Shown here piece after piece: positions 25,500 to 34,678 of a stretch of DNA of 64,000 nucleotides. Position 1 is the stretch's first letter. The number at the start of each line of letters is the position of its first letter. The DNA is from Bacteroidales bacterium. GTDB lineage: Bacteria > Bacteroidota > Bacteroidia > Bacteroidales > Bacteroidaceae. The DNA lies in the NCBI GenBank assembly GCA_004558535.1, contig SFCP01000005.1:1-64000 (forward strand), read 5' to 3'. A program made the position numbers and the translations under genes. The notes beneath the pieces were generated by a model. That model had not been told where the DNA came from, did no database searches, and worked only from the letters and a program-made list of their open reading frames with translations.

Positions 25500-25586
25500 A
25501 TCAATGAAGTAGGCAAGGCCTGCTCCGGCCGGACAGGTGTTGCAAAGCAACTTCCAAGTGGTTGATTTTATAAAAGTTATCCTATT

Positions 25587-26135
25587 ATGTTTATTGACCT
25601 TTTTATTTGCGTTCTCCTCGTTTGGGCTGTCTACAACGGCTGGAGAAACGGTTTTGTCAAGGAAATTTTCTCCACCCTCGGCATCCTGACCGGTTTAATC
25701 CTGGCCGGAATTGTCTATGCCGCCTTGGGTGATGACTGGCTGGCTGTCACGGGCAGCCGGACGAATATGATTCTCAACGTAGGCATGTTTATCATCCTGT
25801 GGGTGCTTCTGCCGATAGCCTTGGGGCTGGTGGCCAACATCCTGACGCGGGCTGTCAAGGGCCTGCAGCTTGGTTTGTTCAACTGCCTGCTGGGAACGGT
25901 CTTCAGTGTGGCCAAGTTTGCGCTGCTCATCAGTTGTGTGCTCAACATGATGGCCCGACTCGACATTTTGGACGAGAGCAAGACCGCTGAGAGCAACCTC
26001 TTCGAGCCGGCTGTGAGCCTGTTGCCCTTTATTGATCACGAGACAGGGGCTTCCGAGCGGGTGAGCAAGCAGGCCGACACCCTGTGGGTAGACCTTAGTG
26101 GCGAAAAGAAATCCGACAAGGAGGAGGCGCTATGA
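25587..26135 (+). CDS. CvpA family membrane protein
   Basis: A 182-residue inner-membrane protein with four hydrophobic helices ([20 protein letters not shown], then [37 protein letters not shown] and [19 protein letters not shown]) and the CvpA-type [11 protein letters not shown] motif. Family members are linked to colicin V production and envelope stress, with unclear chemistry. Its TGA stop overlaps the sufB start in ATGA (26132-26135), so the two are translationally coupled. Confidence 0.85.
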   Translation: MFIDLFICVLLVWAVYNGWRNGFVKEIFSTLGILTGLILAGIVYAALGDDWLAVTGSRTNMILNVGMFIILWVLLPIALGLVANILTRAVKGLQLGLFNCLLGTVFSVAKFALLISCVLNMMARLDILDESKTAESNLFEPAVSLLPFIDHETGASERVSKQADTLWVDLSGEKKSDKEEAL

Positions 26136-27613
26136 AAGAACAGGCATCCGACCCCCGTACCCCGACTGCAGCCATGAAAAACCGCGCCGCCCACGAGGCC
26201 GTGGCAAAGGCTTACGAATACGGCTTTACCACCGATGTACACACCGAAGTCATCGAGCGCGGACTCAATGAGGATGTGGTGCGCCTGATTTCTGAGAAGA
26301 AGGGAGAGCCCGAGTGGTTGTTGGAATTTCGCCTGAAGGCCCTGCGTTATTGGCAGACTTTGCAACAACCGGACTGGGCACACGTCAACCTGCCCGAGAT
26401 TGACTATCAGGCCATCTCCTACTATGCCGACCCTACGGCCAAGTCGAAGGGCAGCGACAAGAAGGAAATCGATCCCGAACTGATGAAGACGTTCGACAAG
26501 CTCGGCATACCGCTCGAGGAACGCATGGCGCTGGCCGGCGTGGCCGTGGATGCTGTGATGGACTCCGTCTCGGTCAAGACCACCTTCAAGGAAAAATTGC
26601 AGGAGAAAGGCGTTATATTCTGCTCCATCAGCGAAGCCGTGCGCGAAAACCCCGATCTGGTGCGCAAATACCTCGGTAGCGTGGTGCCCTATCGCGACAA
26701 TTACTTTGCCGCGCTCAACAGTGCCGTCTTCTCCGACGGTTCGTTCGTCTATGTGCCCCGTGGTGTGCGCTGCCCCATGGAATTGTCCACCTACTTCCGC
26801 ATCAATGCGCGCAATACGGGCCAGTTTGAGCGCACGCTCATCGTGTGTGAGGACGAAGCCTACGTCTCCTACCTCGAGGGATGCACTGCGCCGATGCGCG
26901 ACGAGAACCAATTGCACGCCGCCATCGTGGAAATAATCGTCGGAGCCAATGCCGAGGTAAAGTACTCCACCGTTCAGAATTGGTATCCCGGCGACAGCGA
27001 GGGCCGCGGTGGTGTGTACAACCTGGTGACCAAGCGCGGGCAGCTTCGCGGACAGAACGCCAAGCTTTCCTGGACCCAGGTGGAGACGGGAAGTGCCATC
27101 ACGTGGAAATATCCCTCGTGTGTACTGATGGGGGATGGCTCGCAGGCTGAGTTTTACAGCGTGGCGGTGACCAACAACCACCAAGAGGCAGACACCGGCA
27201 CGAAGATGATACACATCGGCCGGGGTACGCGCTCCACCATCGTGTCGAAAGGCATTTCGGCCGGCCACAGCCAAAACTCTTATCGCGGATTGGTGAAGGT
27301 GGGAAGCCGGGCTGAGGGCGCGCGCAACCACTCTTCGTGTGACAGCCTCCTCCTCTCCGACACCTGTGGCGCGCATACCTATCCCTACATCGATGTGCAC
27401 AACAACAATGCGACCGTAGAGCACGAGGCCACCACCGGCAAAATTTCCGAGGACCAGCTTTTCTATTGCAACCAGCGCGGCATTCCCACCGAGGCAGCCG
27501 TTGACCTTATCATCAACGGCTATGCGCGCGAGGTGCTCAACAAACTGCCGATGGAATTTGCCGTCGAGGCGCAGAAACTCCTCAGTATCTCCCTCGAAGG
27601 CAGCGTCGGATAA
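26132..27613 (+). CDS. sufB: Fe-S cluster assembly protein SufB
   Basis: This 493-residue scaffold subunit of the SUF iron-sulfur assembly complex shows [53 protein letters not shown] and the long right-handed beta-helix ending in [19 protein letters not shown]. Length is normal. SufB normally works with SufC and SufD; neither gene follows. The next feature is module E and then unrelated lipoprotein genes, so sufCD must lie elsewhere or have been separated by rearrangement. Confidence 0.95.
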   Translation: MKEQASDPRTPTAAMKNRAAHEAVAKAYEYGFTTDVHTEVIERGLNEDVVRLISEKKGEPEWLLEFRLKALRYWQTLQQPDWAHVNLPEIDYQAISYYADPTAKSKGSDKKEIDPELMKTFDKLGIPLEERMALAGVAVDAVMDSVSVKTTFKEKLQEKGVIFCSISEAVRENPDLVRKYLGSVVPYRDNYFAALNSAVFSDGSFVYVPRGVRCPMELSTYFRINARNTGQFERTLIVCEDEAYVSYLEGCTAPMRDENQLHAAIVEIIVGANAEVKYSTVQNWYPGDSEGRGGVYNLVTKRGQLRGQNAKLSWTQVETGSAITWKYPSCVLMGDGSQAEFYSVAVTNNHQEADTGTKMIHIGRGTRSTIVSKGISAGHSQNSYRGLVKVGSRAEGARNHSSCDSLLLSDTCGAHTYPYIDVHNNNATVEHEATTGKISEDQLFYCNQRGIPTEAAVDLIINGYAREVLNKLPMEFAVEAQKLLSISLEGSVG

Positions 27614-27788
27614 GGCTTGGTGAGCACCTGTATCCCCCGGATGGCTGCCCGGCGAGGCGGCGCGGGCGTCTCGGTCCTGCATCTGTGCCCCCACAAGCGT
27701 TTTACCGAGCCGCCATCGTCCGCCCTCCGGCGCTGATTTTACCAAGGTCGGCGGCATCGCGCGAAATGTTAAAATGCAATTTGGGTGA

Positions 27789-27820
27789 TTTGCTTTTTGC
27801 GAAAAAATATTGTATATTTG
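27789..27820 (+). promoter_or_regulatory. Promoter of module E
   Basis: TTTG, exactly 20 nt, TATATTTG; the usual GAAAAA-AT run precedes the -7 element. Confidence 0.75.
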
Positions 27821-27827
27821 CATTGGC

Positions 27828-27873
27828 AAACCGAGGACTTCCTGTAAATGCAGGGCTTCCTCGGTTTCTTTTT
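27828..27873 (+). terminator. Hairpin terminator of module E
   Basis: AAACCGAGGA 27828-27837 pairs over ten base pairs with TCCTCGGTTT 27858-27867. The inner stem CCTG/CAGG (27841-27854) extends the hairpin, and CTTTTT follows. It begins 7 nt after the -7 element. Confidence 0.88.
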
Positions 27874-27917
27874 GCCCGTATTGACCCAAAAACAGGGCCG
27901 GAGAGGGGGCAACTACC

Positions 27918-28017
27918 TGCCGGATAATTTTTTCCAAGTGCTTTGTAGTTTTTTCTAAGTGCTTTGTAGTTTTTTCCAAGTGCCGGATAGTTTTTCGCAA
28001 GTGCTTTTTCGTTTCTC
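27918..28017 (+). repeat. 21-bp repeat array of module E
   Basis: Four full units start at 27934, 27955, 27976 and 27997, with a partial unit before them. They read CCAAGTGCTTTGTAG, CTAAGTGCTTTGTAG, CCAAGTGCCGGATAG and GCAAGTGCTTTTTCG, each ending in a T-run. They run in the same direction as the module promoter. Confidence 0.9.
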
Positions 28018-28277
28018 GGAAACAGCCGGCGGATTGTAAAGAGAAGTTATAAATGTTAAAGTTGAGGCTCTGGGGAGGTGCGAAATTCCGTGTCGTCACG
28101 CTCCAGGACCAAGGGTGAAAAACCGGAGGGCCGGCGGGGTAAATAGAATGCAGGAAAGTTGTACACAAATGGCTCTTCAGATGGTGAAAAGTTCTTTTTC
28201 GGTGGAGCAAATAGCCCTTTTATATCGACATTCCTTATTTTTTTTAGGAAAAGATGGGTGTTGTCAAAAATAATTAT

Positions 28278-28339
28278 TAAACTTGCAAAATAAAACATGG
28301 CCGAGGGGAGACGGAGGCGTGGGTTCCACTCCGTTTTTT
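28278..28339 (+). other. Unit H: possible promoter followed by terminator hairpin
   Basis: TAAACTTG 28278-28285 is a one-mismatch -7 element without a clear -33 partner. ACGGAG 28311-28316 pairs with CTCCGT 28329-28334 and runs into six T. A single CAAGTGCTGTTTAG, resembling one array unit, follows at 28340. It may act as the leader attenuator of the lipoprotein pair or as a decayed module fragment. Confidence 0.5.
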
Positions 28340-28394
28340 CAAGTGCTGTTTAGAATTTAGAACGACGGAACCCCCTAATAAACCTAATACAGTT

Positions 28395-28745
28395 ATGAAA
28401 AAGTATTTTTTGATGGCTTGTACCGTATCCCTCTTGACCGCGTGTGGTGGTACAGGAAATGATTATGCTGACGAGGTGATTGGTATCTACGAGGATTATG
28501 CTGACGAGGTGGCTGATGCTGAGGATGAAAAATCATTGTCTCGTCTCTGTGAGGATTGCAGCACGAAGCTGAGCGACGCCAGCAAGGATTTCAAGGAAGA
28601 CAAGACGCAGTTGGAGCGTGACAAAGAGGACTTCAAGGACGATGCGTTCGACACGGATTGGGCTATAACGGAAGCTGAACAGCGTTATGACTGGGCCGTT
28701 CAGAAGAAGAGAATCGAATTGAAAGAAGCAGAAAAGGACAAATAA
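28395..28745 (+). CDS. Small helical lipoprotein, first of a paralogous pair
   Basis: A 116-residue lipoprotein: signal MKKYFLMACTVSLLTAC with the lipobox cysteine at 17, followed by GGTGNDYADEVIGIYEDYADEV and a highly charged, helix-forming body. The body shares its layout and the C-terminal EAEKDK with the next gene. I recognise no named family. The 5' leader contains unit H. Length and charge suggest a coiled coil tethered to a membrane; function unknown. Confidence 0.75.
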   Translation: MKKYFLMACTVSLLTACGGTGNDYADEVIGIYEDYADEVADAEDEKSLSRLCEDCSTKLSDASKDFKEDKTQLERDKEDFKDDAFDTDWAITEAEQRYDWAVQKKRIELKEAEKDK

Positions 28746-28793
28746 GCCGTAAGAAAAATTTATTGTATCACAACCCTTTAAGAAAATCCTGTT

Positions 28794-29144
28794 ATGAAAA
28801 AGATATTTATGTTTGCCGCCACATTGGCTCTCTTGGTGAGCTGCGGAGGTACCGGTTATGAAGCTGCTGACGAGATGGTTAGCCTCAGCGAGGAGTATGC
28901 AAGCCAGTTTGAGGATGCCGAGACGGAAAAGGACTTGGACCGTGCTATGGAGGATTATGGCACAAAGTTAAAAGATTTGGGAGAAGAATACAAGGAGTCG
29001 GTTACCGAGTTGCAGCGTGGCTTAGAGGATGGCGAAGATGATGCCTTTGAGGCTCAATTGGCTGCCCAGAAAGCAACAGCAAAGGCTATGTGGGCATATC
29101 AAAAGAAGCAATACGAACTGAGAGAAGCCGAAAAGGATAAGTAA
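28794..29144 (+). CDS. Small helical lipoprotein, second of a paralogous pair
   Basis: A 116-residue lipoprotein of the same length as the preceding gene: MKKIFMFAATLALLVSC (cysteine 17), GGTGYEAADEMVSLSEEYAS, then charged helices ending REAEKDK. The two align end to end, with conserved GGTG, an AE-K-L motif, D--TKL-D and the C-terminus, so they arose by tandem duplication. A 48-nt gap and no terminator between them indicate co-transcription. Confidence 0.75.
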   Translation: MKKIFMFAATLALLVSCGGTGYEAADEMVSLSEEYASQFEDAETEKDLDRAMEDYGTKLKDLGEEYKESVTELQRGLEDGEDDAFEAQLAAQKATAKAMWAYQKKQYELREAEKDK

Positions 29145-29162
29145 ACCCTCAGACATAGAATT

Positions 29163-29199
29163 GGCGTTGACCCTCCCTGCGGATGGCCAACGCCTATTT
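29163..29199 (+). terminator. Terminator after the lipoprotein pair
   Basis: GGCGTTG 29163-29169 pairs with CAACGCC 29188-29194, followed by TATTTTAT. Confidence 0.65.
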
Positions 29200-29212
29200 T
29201 ATGGAAATTACG

Positions 29213-29254
29213 GCCGCCCCCTGTGTCGCTGACGATGCGGGGGCGGCTGTTTTT
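29213..29254. terminator. Strong hairpin between the lipoprotein pair and dacB
   Basis: GCCGCCCCC 29213-29221 pairs with GGGGGCGGC 29239-29247, followed by TGTTTTT on the plus strand. It also separates the convergent dacB gene. Confidence 0.7.
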
Positions 29255-30567
29255 CAGTATGGGCGGGTCAGCGCCTCGCAGACACGGTCCTGAAAGTGGC
29301 GCGCCGTGGCGTTTCGGGCCTGTCCTTGATTCATGATAGCAAAGGCCAGCAGGTGTCCCTCGGCGGTAGTGGCGTAGCCGGCCAAGGTGCTCACACCCTC
29401 CACGGTACCCGTTTTTGCCCGTACGTTTCCGGCGGCAGGGGTGCCGTGCATCCGTTTGCGCAGGGTGCCATCCGTAGCGGCTACAGGCAATGCCGGGAGC
29501 AGGTGGCGGTAGATGGCGGGCGTCCGGTAGGCATGGCGCAGCAGGGCGACGAGGCATTCCGGTGTCAGGTAGTTGTAGAGCGACAGCCCGCTGCCATCTG
29601 CTACTTGGTAGTCGGTGGCCGCGAGCCCCAGCCGCCCCAGCAGGCTTCCCTCTACGGCCGCCGCTTCCCGTCGTCCGGCACCTGTCGCTTTCTTGTAGGC
29701 AGCGATTTGGTAGAACATGCTTTCTGCCATCAGATTATTGCTCTCTTTGAGCATCGGCAGCAGGATTTGGTCCATAGTGTGTGTGCGTCGGCAGATTTCG
29801 CGGGCCGATTTGCTTGCGCTCCCCTCCCGGATTTGGCCGGAAAAATCGATGCCGTTTTGGCGCAGCAGGGCGGTAAATTCTTCGGCAAAGCGGTCGCGTC
29901 CGTCTATCAGCAAGGGCGTGAGCGGCGGATTGTCGTCGTCCCAGCACCAACCCCAGCCTGCGGGCAACCGGTCCTTGCAATGCAAGTCGAGAACCAGGTC
30001 TCCGCGGACACTGCGTACGCCCTGTTTCGTCAGAGAGTCTACAAAGGTTTGCAGGTCTGCCTTGTCAAACAGAGGGTCAAAGCCGGCGCGTACGTAGAGG
30101 TGGCCGCGCAGCACAGAGTCCTGCGTCGCATTGTTTTCGGCGTAGAGGGTGGTGGCAAACAGGTAGTCTGTGCCCAAACAATCCAGGGCCGTAATCGCCG
30201 TGACCAGCTTCATGGTCGAAGCCGGACGCAGACGCTGTTGATGCCCTCGGCTGAAAAGTGGCCGGTCATCGGTTAAGTCGTAGACGTAAAGTCCCAGTTG
30301 GGTTCGCTCGAAGAGGGGATCGCTCACCAGTTCGTGCAGGGCGTTTGCAATGTCCTGCCCCGGCGTGGTACGGAGGTCCGTACTGTCGGTGGGTGCAGGC
30401 TTGACAAGGGTGTCTGAGGCCGCCTGTGGCGCCGCCTGAAGGGTGTCGGGGCGTGTTTCCGCGGGAATTTCATCGGTTTTCGGGCTGGACGCGATGTGCG
30501 GGCCGTGGCAGGCGCAGCACCACAGGAGGATGGCGCAGGGCAAAAGCAGTCGGCGAAGGATTTTCAT
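29254..30567 (-). CDS. dacB: D-alanyl-D-alanine carboxypeptidase/endopeptidase, PBP4 type
   Basis: A 437-residue secreted low-molecular-weight penicillin-binding protein (peptidase family S13) that trims or cleaves peptidoglycan peptides in the periplasm. The N-terminus has a lipoprotein-like signal (LRRLLLPCAILLWCCAC). Active-site motifs are SxxK in ASTMKLVTA, SxN in KESNNLMAESM and KTG in RAKTGTVEGVSTLAGY. An Ala/Thr/Pro-rich linker precedes the catalytic domain. It is a single gene; the terminator hairpin of the OmpH gene lies just upstream. Confidence 0.93.
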   Translation of the reverse strand: MKILRRLLLPCAILLWCCACHGPHIASSPKTDEIPAETRPDTLQAAPQAASDTLVKPAPTDSTDLRTTPGQDIANALHELVSDPLFERTQLGLYVYDLTDDRPLFSRGHQQRLRPASTMKLVTAITALDCLGTDYLFATTLYAENNATQDSVLRGHLYVRAGFDPLFDKADLQTFVDSLTKQGVRSVRGDLVLDLHCKDRLPAGWGWCWDDDNPPLTPLLIDGRDRFAEEFTALLRQNGIDFSGQIREGSASKSAREICRRTHTMDQILLPMLKESNNLMAESMFYQIAAYKKATGAGRREAAAVEGSLLGRLGLAATDYQVADGSGLSLYNYLTPECLVALLRHAYRTPAIYRHLLPALPVAATDGTLRKRMHGTPAAGNVRAKTGTVEGVSTLAGYATTAEGHLLAFAIMNQGQARNATARHFQDRVCEALTRPY

Positions 30568-30596
30568 GGGCGTTGGTTTGTGGCGGGGTTATGAAA

Positions 30597-30634
30597 AGCC
30601 CGGCGCCGGCGTATGGGGGCGTCGGCGTCGGGCT
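30597..30634 (-). terminator. Terminator after the second ompH gene
   Basis: On the minus strand AGCCCG-A-CGCCG pairs with CGGCG-C-CGGGCT (one mismatch) followed by TTTTC. It closes the bamA operon. Confidence 0.75.
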
Positions 30635-30704
30635 GTGGGGTATAGGCATGTAGCATCGGGAGGGGGGCTCACCCCTGCCATTATGGGATGACAGCCTCTC
30701 TTTT

Positions 30705-31241
30705 TCAGTTTCCGGCGGTCGTAGTGGTGGCCGAGATGCCGAGCTTCTTCATTACCAGGTTGGTCACATCGTCCGTCAGGCTTTCGTTGATGAAGATGCC
30801 CGAGCCCTGTGCGGCTGTCTTGTCGATGATGTAGATGTAGTTGCCTTCCTTGGCCACTGCGCTGACGGCCTCCTGCACTTTCAGCAGGATGGGCTGCATC
30901 TTGCGCTGTTGTTCGTCTTGCAGAGCCTTGGAGTTGTCTTCGTAGGCCTGCTGCAGTTTTTGCTGCATATCGACCAGTTCCTGTTCGCGGCGCTGGCGGA
31001 TGTTCTCAGGAGTTTTGTCGTTGACTTCAGTCCTGAATTTCTCCAATTTAGTCTGGTACTCGCGCTGCATATCGGCGAAGTCGTTCTCGTAGTTTTGGGC
31101 AATGGCCTGCAGTTCGTCCATGGCAGTTTTGTAGTCGGGCAATGCCTGTACGACAGCCTGGTAGTCAAATCGGCCGAATTTCTGAGCCATCATGCTCAGA
31201 GGCGCTGCGCAGAGGAGCAGCAAGAGAATTTTCTTAATCAT
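30705..31241 (-). CDS. OmpH/Skp family periplasmic chaperone
   Basis: A 178-residue Skp-type protein that holds unfolded outer-membrane proteins for BamA. Signal peptide MIKKILLLLLCAAPLSMMAQ is followed by KFGRFDYQAVVQALPDY, a long charged coiled-coil hairpin rich in Gln and Glu, and a C-terminal strand region (YIYIIDKTAAQGSGIFI). It is the last gene of the uppS-bamA-ompH-ompH operon and a paralogue of the preceding ompH gene. Confidence 0.88.
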   Translation of the reverse strand: MIKKILLLLLCAAPLSMMAQKFGRFDYQAVVQALPDYKTAMDELQAIAQNYENDFADMQREYQTKLEKFRTEVNDKTPENIRQRREQELVDMQQKLQQAYEDNSKALQDEQQRKMQPILLKVQEAVSAVAKEGNYIYIIDKTAAQGSGIFINESLTDDVTNLVMKKLGISATTTTAGN

Positions 31242-31370
31242 TGGTGTTTTTGTTATTTTGTGAATTGTATTTGCTTGTGGCGGTGGGGCTTCCCGTCAGC
31301 ATGGGCTGCCGGTGGGTGGGGCCTATGTGCTTCCTGCGTGGCAGCAGAAACGGGTGCAAAGGTAGGAAAT

Positions 31371-31886
31371 TTATTTGGAATAGCCCAATTTGGTAAGTAC
31401 CTCGTTGCTAATGTCTATGGCGGGCGAAGCAAAGATGATGCCGTTGTCGGACGATCGGTCCAGGATGAGCTGGAAGCCTTTGGTCTGTGCAATTCCCTTG
31501 ACGGCGTTGTAGATTTCGTCCTGTATAGGTTCCATCAGGCTTTGGCGTTTTTTGAAGAGTTCGCCTTCGGGTCCGAAATACTTCTTTTTCAGGTCGGCTG
31601 CTTCCTTTTCTTTGTTTACGATAGCGTCCTCGCGTTCTTTCTTTTGGCTTTCGGAGAGGAACATAGCTTCGTTTTGGTAGTTTTTATAGAGGGTTTTGGC
31701 TTCCTCGTCCAGGGCTTCCACTTCGCTTTGCCAGCGCCTTGACAGCTGGTTGAGCTGTTCGTTTGCCCGTTCGTAGGCGGGGATGTTGCTTAGGATGTAC
31801 TCCATGTCAATCAGGGCGAACTTTTGCGCCGATGCGCTCACGCCGAATAGGCCCAGAAGGCAGGTGATAAGGAATAGCTTTCTCAT
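31371..31886 (-). CDS. OmpH/Skp family periplasmic chaperone
   Basis: A 171-residue Skp-type chaperone: signal MRKLFLITCLLGLFGVSASA, then QKFALIDMEYILSNIPAYE (a classical Skp/OmpH N-terminus), a charged coiled-coil body and FQLILDRSSDNGIIFASPAI near the end. It is first of two tandem ompH genes after bamA (104-nt gap), a gene order typical of Bacteroidetes. Confidence 0.9.
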   Translation of the reverse strand: MRKLFLITCLLGLFGVSASAQKFALIDMEYILSNIPAYERANEQLNQLSRRWQSEVEALDEEAKTLYKNYQNEAMFLSESQKKEREDAIVNKEKEAADLKKKYFGPEGELFKKRQSLMEPIQDEIYNAVKGIAQTKGFQLILDRSSDNGIIFASPAIDISNEVLTKLGYSK

Positions 31887-31990
31887 AACGTTGATTTTTT
31901 ATTGGGTACGAATCATAATATTGGCCGTGGACTTCACGCCGTGGGAGGCGGGTGTAGCGGTGCAGCGGCTCTTTGTTTGGATTGCTTGGT

Positions 31991-34624
31991 TTAGAATTCC
32001 TGGCCGATGATGAAGTGGAACTGCGAGCCACCTGCTTTCACGCCGTTGATATTCTTTTGGAAACCGTAGGCCCAGTCGACGCCCATCAGGCCGACCATGG
32101 GCAAGAGGATACGCACGCCGACGCCGGCCGAACGCTTCATGTTGAACGGATTGAACTTCTTCACGTCCGTCCAGGCATTTCCGCCCTCCAGGAAGGCCAA
32201 GGCGTAGATGCTGGTGGAGTTTTCGAGCATCAGCGGGTAGCGCAATTCCAGCGTCATGCGGCTGTAGGCGTAGGCGTTCTCGCCGGTATTTCCGGCCAGT
32301 GAGCCGTTGTCGTAACCGCGCAAGCCGATGGTTTCGGTGGCGTAGCCGTAGGAATAGCCTGACATGCCGTCGCCGCCCACATAGTAGGTTTCAAATGGAG
32401 ATTTCTTGTAGCGGTTGTAAGCTCCAAGGATGCCAATTTCTGCGCGCGTCATCAAAACGGGACACTTCACGCCGCCGCTCAGCGCTGTGAACGAGCGGAA
32501 CTTCACGCGCCACTTGTGGTATTCGATCCAGCGGTATTTCTCCTGCGATTCGCGGGCGTAAGTAGAACTTTGGTAGTTTGTAGCCAGATTTTTGTAGTCG
32601 CGGCCGTCCCACAGGGAGTAGGGAGGCGTGAGCGTCACCGAGGCAGAAAATTCCGAACCCTTTCGCGGATAGAACGGGTGGTCCGTAGAGCTTCTGTTCA
32701 GGCTGAGTGTGAGGTTGATGTTGTTACAATTGCCGTCCGAAATCAGGAAGTACTGCCACGAGCGGAGCATGTAGCGTGTATAACTCAGCTCGGCCATGAA
32801 CGAGAAGTAGTCATCCGGCCAGCGAAGTCGTTTTCCGAAGCCCAGAGATACGCTGACCATCTTCACGTATTTGTCCGGGTCGTAATAGTTGGCGTAATTG
32901 TAGTAACTACTGTTCGTGCCGTAGCCGTACATGTAGTTGTAGATATTATTATAGCTATTGTAGTAGTTCGAATTGATGTCGCTCTGTTTCGAATAGTAGA
33001 TGGAGAATGAGAATTGGTTGGGTCGCTTTCCGCCAAACCAGGGGTCAAGGAATGACAGCGAGTAGCTCTGATAGTACGTACCGTTGGTCTGTCCGCTTAT
33101 CGACAGGGTCTGACCGTCTCCCTGCGGGATAAATCCGGCTCGCTTGGAGCCTTTTCCAAACAGGTTCTGGATAGAGAAGTTTGTAAACTTCAGGCCGATG
33201 CGTCCCACGATACCGGTTTGTCCCCAACCGGCGGAAAGTTCGATTTGGTCGCCGCCCTTTGTCAGTAGCGGGTAGTTGATGTCCACGGTTCCGCTTTCCT
33301 CGTCGGGCACAATGGCTTTGCCTAATCCTGCCTGCAGGGCTTCTGGGTCAAACTGGTTCATGTTGGCCAGTTCTCGCACGCTACGTTCGATGGCGTCCAT
33401 GCTAAACAGGTCTCCCGGCTTGGTGCGCAATTCTCGTCGTATGACGTTTTCATATACGCGGTCGTTGCCTGAAATTCGGATGTGGTTGAATGTTGCCTGT
33501 TGGCGTTCTTCGATGCGCATTTCAAGGTCGATTGAGTCGCCCTCTACGTTGATTTCCACCGGATCGAGCTGGTAGAACACATAGCCTCGGTTGTAGTAGA
33601 GTTTACCGATGGCATCCTCGTCTGTATTGAGTCGTTTGTCGAGCAGGGTTTGGTCGTAGACGTCGCCGCGCTTCATTTTGAGCTGATTTTGCAGGAAGTC
33701 GGTGTTGTAAATCGTATTTCCCACCCAATCCACGTTGCGCAAGTAGTATTTTTGTCCTTCGTAGACGTTCAGGTAAATGTCCACGTGGGAATCATCTACG
33801 GCTTGGACGCTGTCGCTCAGCAGCAGTGCGTCGCGATAGCCCCAGCTGTTGAGCTTTTCGACCAGAAATCCTTTGTCCTCTTCATACTTTTCGGGCAGGA
33901 ACTTCTTGCTTTTGAAGATGTTTCGCCAGTTTTTTTCGCGTGTCTTCTTCATGGAGCGCTTCAGCTTGCCGACGGATTTTTCTTCCACGCCGGTGATGTA
34001 GATGTGGCGCACCTTGATTTTTTCGTTTTTGCGGATATTGATGTCTACGAGCACGCGGTTGTCGCCTGTGACGTCTTCGCGTTGCAGTATGTCGACTTCA
34101 GCGTTTTTGAATCCCTTTGCTTCGAAATATCTTTTGGTGATGATTTTTGCGCGGTCTATCATGTCGGGCGTTATCTGCATACCGTTTTGCAGTCCGAGCG
34201 ACTTTTCCAGGTCCTCGCGCTCGCTTTTTTTCACGCCGCTGTAGCTTATGCTGGATATGCGGGGCTGTGCCGTCAGGTAGATGTGCAGGTAGATGGTGCT
34301 ACCCACGATGCTGTCGGCCTCGATGCGTACGTTCGAGAAGAGTTTCTGTGCCCAGTAGCGTCGGATGGCTTCGCTCATTTCGTTGCCCGGCACTTCGTAG
34401 GTATCTCCTACGTTGAGTCCCGACAGGCTGAGCAGGTAGTCATCGTCAAATCCCTTGATACCATCGATGGCCAGGCCTCCAAGGATGTAGCGGGGGTGGT
34501 CTGCGGTGTAGGTGATGGTAGGTTTTTCCTGTACGGTGACTTGTGCGGCAGTTTTAGTAGGCGCAGCGATTTGCAGGAATAGGAGTGTCAGGCAACAGAG
34601 GAAGAGTTTGTGCTGATATTTCAT
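31991..34624 (-). CDS. bamA: Outer-membrane protein assembly factor BamA
   Basis: This 877-residue outer-membrane insertase folds beta-barrel proteins. A signal peptide (residues 1-28) is followed by POTRA domains from about 40 to 460 (SISYSGVKKSEREDLEKSLG and HIYITGVEEKSVGKLKRSMK mark individual units) and the 16-stranded barrel to the end. The barrel has Tyr/Asn-rich loops (SDINSNYYNSYNNIYNYMYG) and the terminal strand FHFIIGQEF, whose last residue is the expected phenylalanine. It lies between uppS (54-nt gap) and two ompH genes. Confidence 0.96.
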   Translation of the reverse strand: MKYQHKLFLCCLTLLFLQIAAPTKTAAQVTVQEKPTITYTADHPRYILGGLAIDGIKGFDDDYLLSLSGLNVGDTYEVPGNEMSEAIRRYWAQKLFSNVRIEADSIVGSTIYLHIYLTAQPRISSISYSGVKKSEREDLEKSLGLQNGMQITPDMIDRAKIITKRYFEAKGFKNAEVDILQREDVTGDNRVLVDINIRKNEKIKVRHIYITGVEEKSVGKLKRSMKKTREKNWRNIFKSKKFLPEKYEEDKGFLVEKLNSWGYRDALLLSDSVQAVDDSHVDIYLNVYEGQKYYLRNVDWVGNTIYNTDFLQNQLKMKRGDVYDQTLLDKRLNTDEDAIGKLYYNRGYVFYQLDPVEINVEGDSIDLEMRIEERQQATFNHIRISGNDRVYENVIRRELRTKPGDLFSMDAIERSVRELANMNQFDPEALQAGLGKAIVPDEESGTVDINYPLLTKGGDQIELSAGWGQTGIVGRIGLKFTNFSIQNLFGKGSKRAGFIPQGDGQTLSISGQTNGTYYQSYSLSFLDPWFGGKRPNQFSFSIYYSKQSDINSNYYNSYNNIYNYMYGYGTNSSYYNYANYYDPDKYVKMVSVSLGFGKRLRWPDDYFSFMAELSYTRYMLRSWQYFLISDGNCNNINLTLSLNRSSTDHPFYPRKGSEFSASVTLTPPYSLWDGRDYKNLATNYQSSTYARESQEKYRWIEYHKWRVKFRSFTALSGGVKCPVLMTRAEIGILGAYNRYKKSPFETYYVGGDGMSGYSYGYATETIGLRGYDNGSLAGNTGENAYAYSRMTLELRYPLMLENSTSIYALAFLEGGNAWTDVKKFNPFNMKRSAGVGVRILLPMVGLMGVDWAYGFQKNINGVKAGGSQFHFIIGQEF

Positions 34625-34678
34625 TGTGCTTAGCTTTTCTGAGGAGTAGTGGCGGGTGTCGCTTGGCTTTTTGGTGGT

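Larger units (their letters stand above)
27763..28061 (+). repeat. Dispersed intergenic module, copy E
   Basis: About 299 bp: box GAAATGTTAA 27763-27772; 16 nt; TTTG 27789-27792; 20 nt; TATATTTG 27813-27820; hairpin terminator 27828-27873; 21-bp array 27918-28017; far box GTTATAAATGTTAAAG 28046-28061. Both boxes carry AAATGTTAAA in the same direction, as direct repeats bracketing the module. It is one of the two best-preserved copies (with F) and lies after sufB. Confidence 0.85.

Noticed and set aside
27918..28017. CRISPR-like array
   Set aside because: Units are directly adjacent 21-bp repeats without unique spacers, and no cas genes are present.
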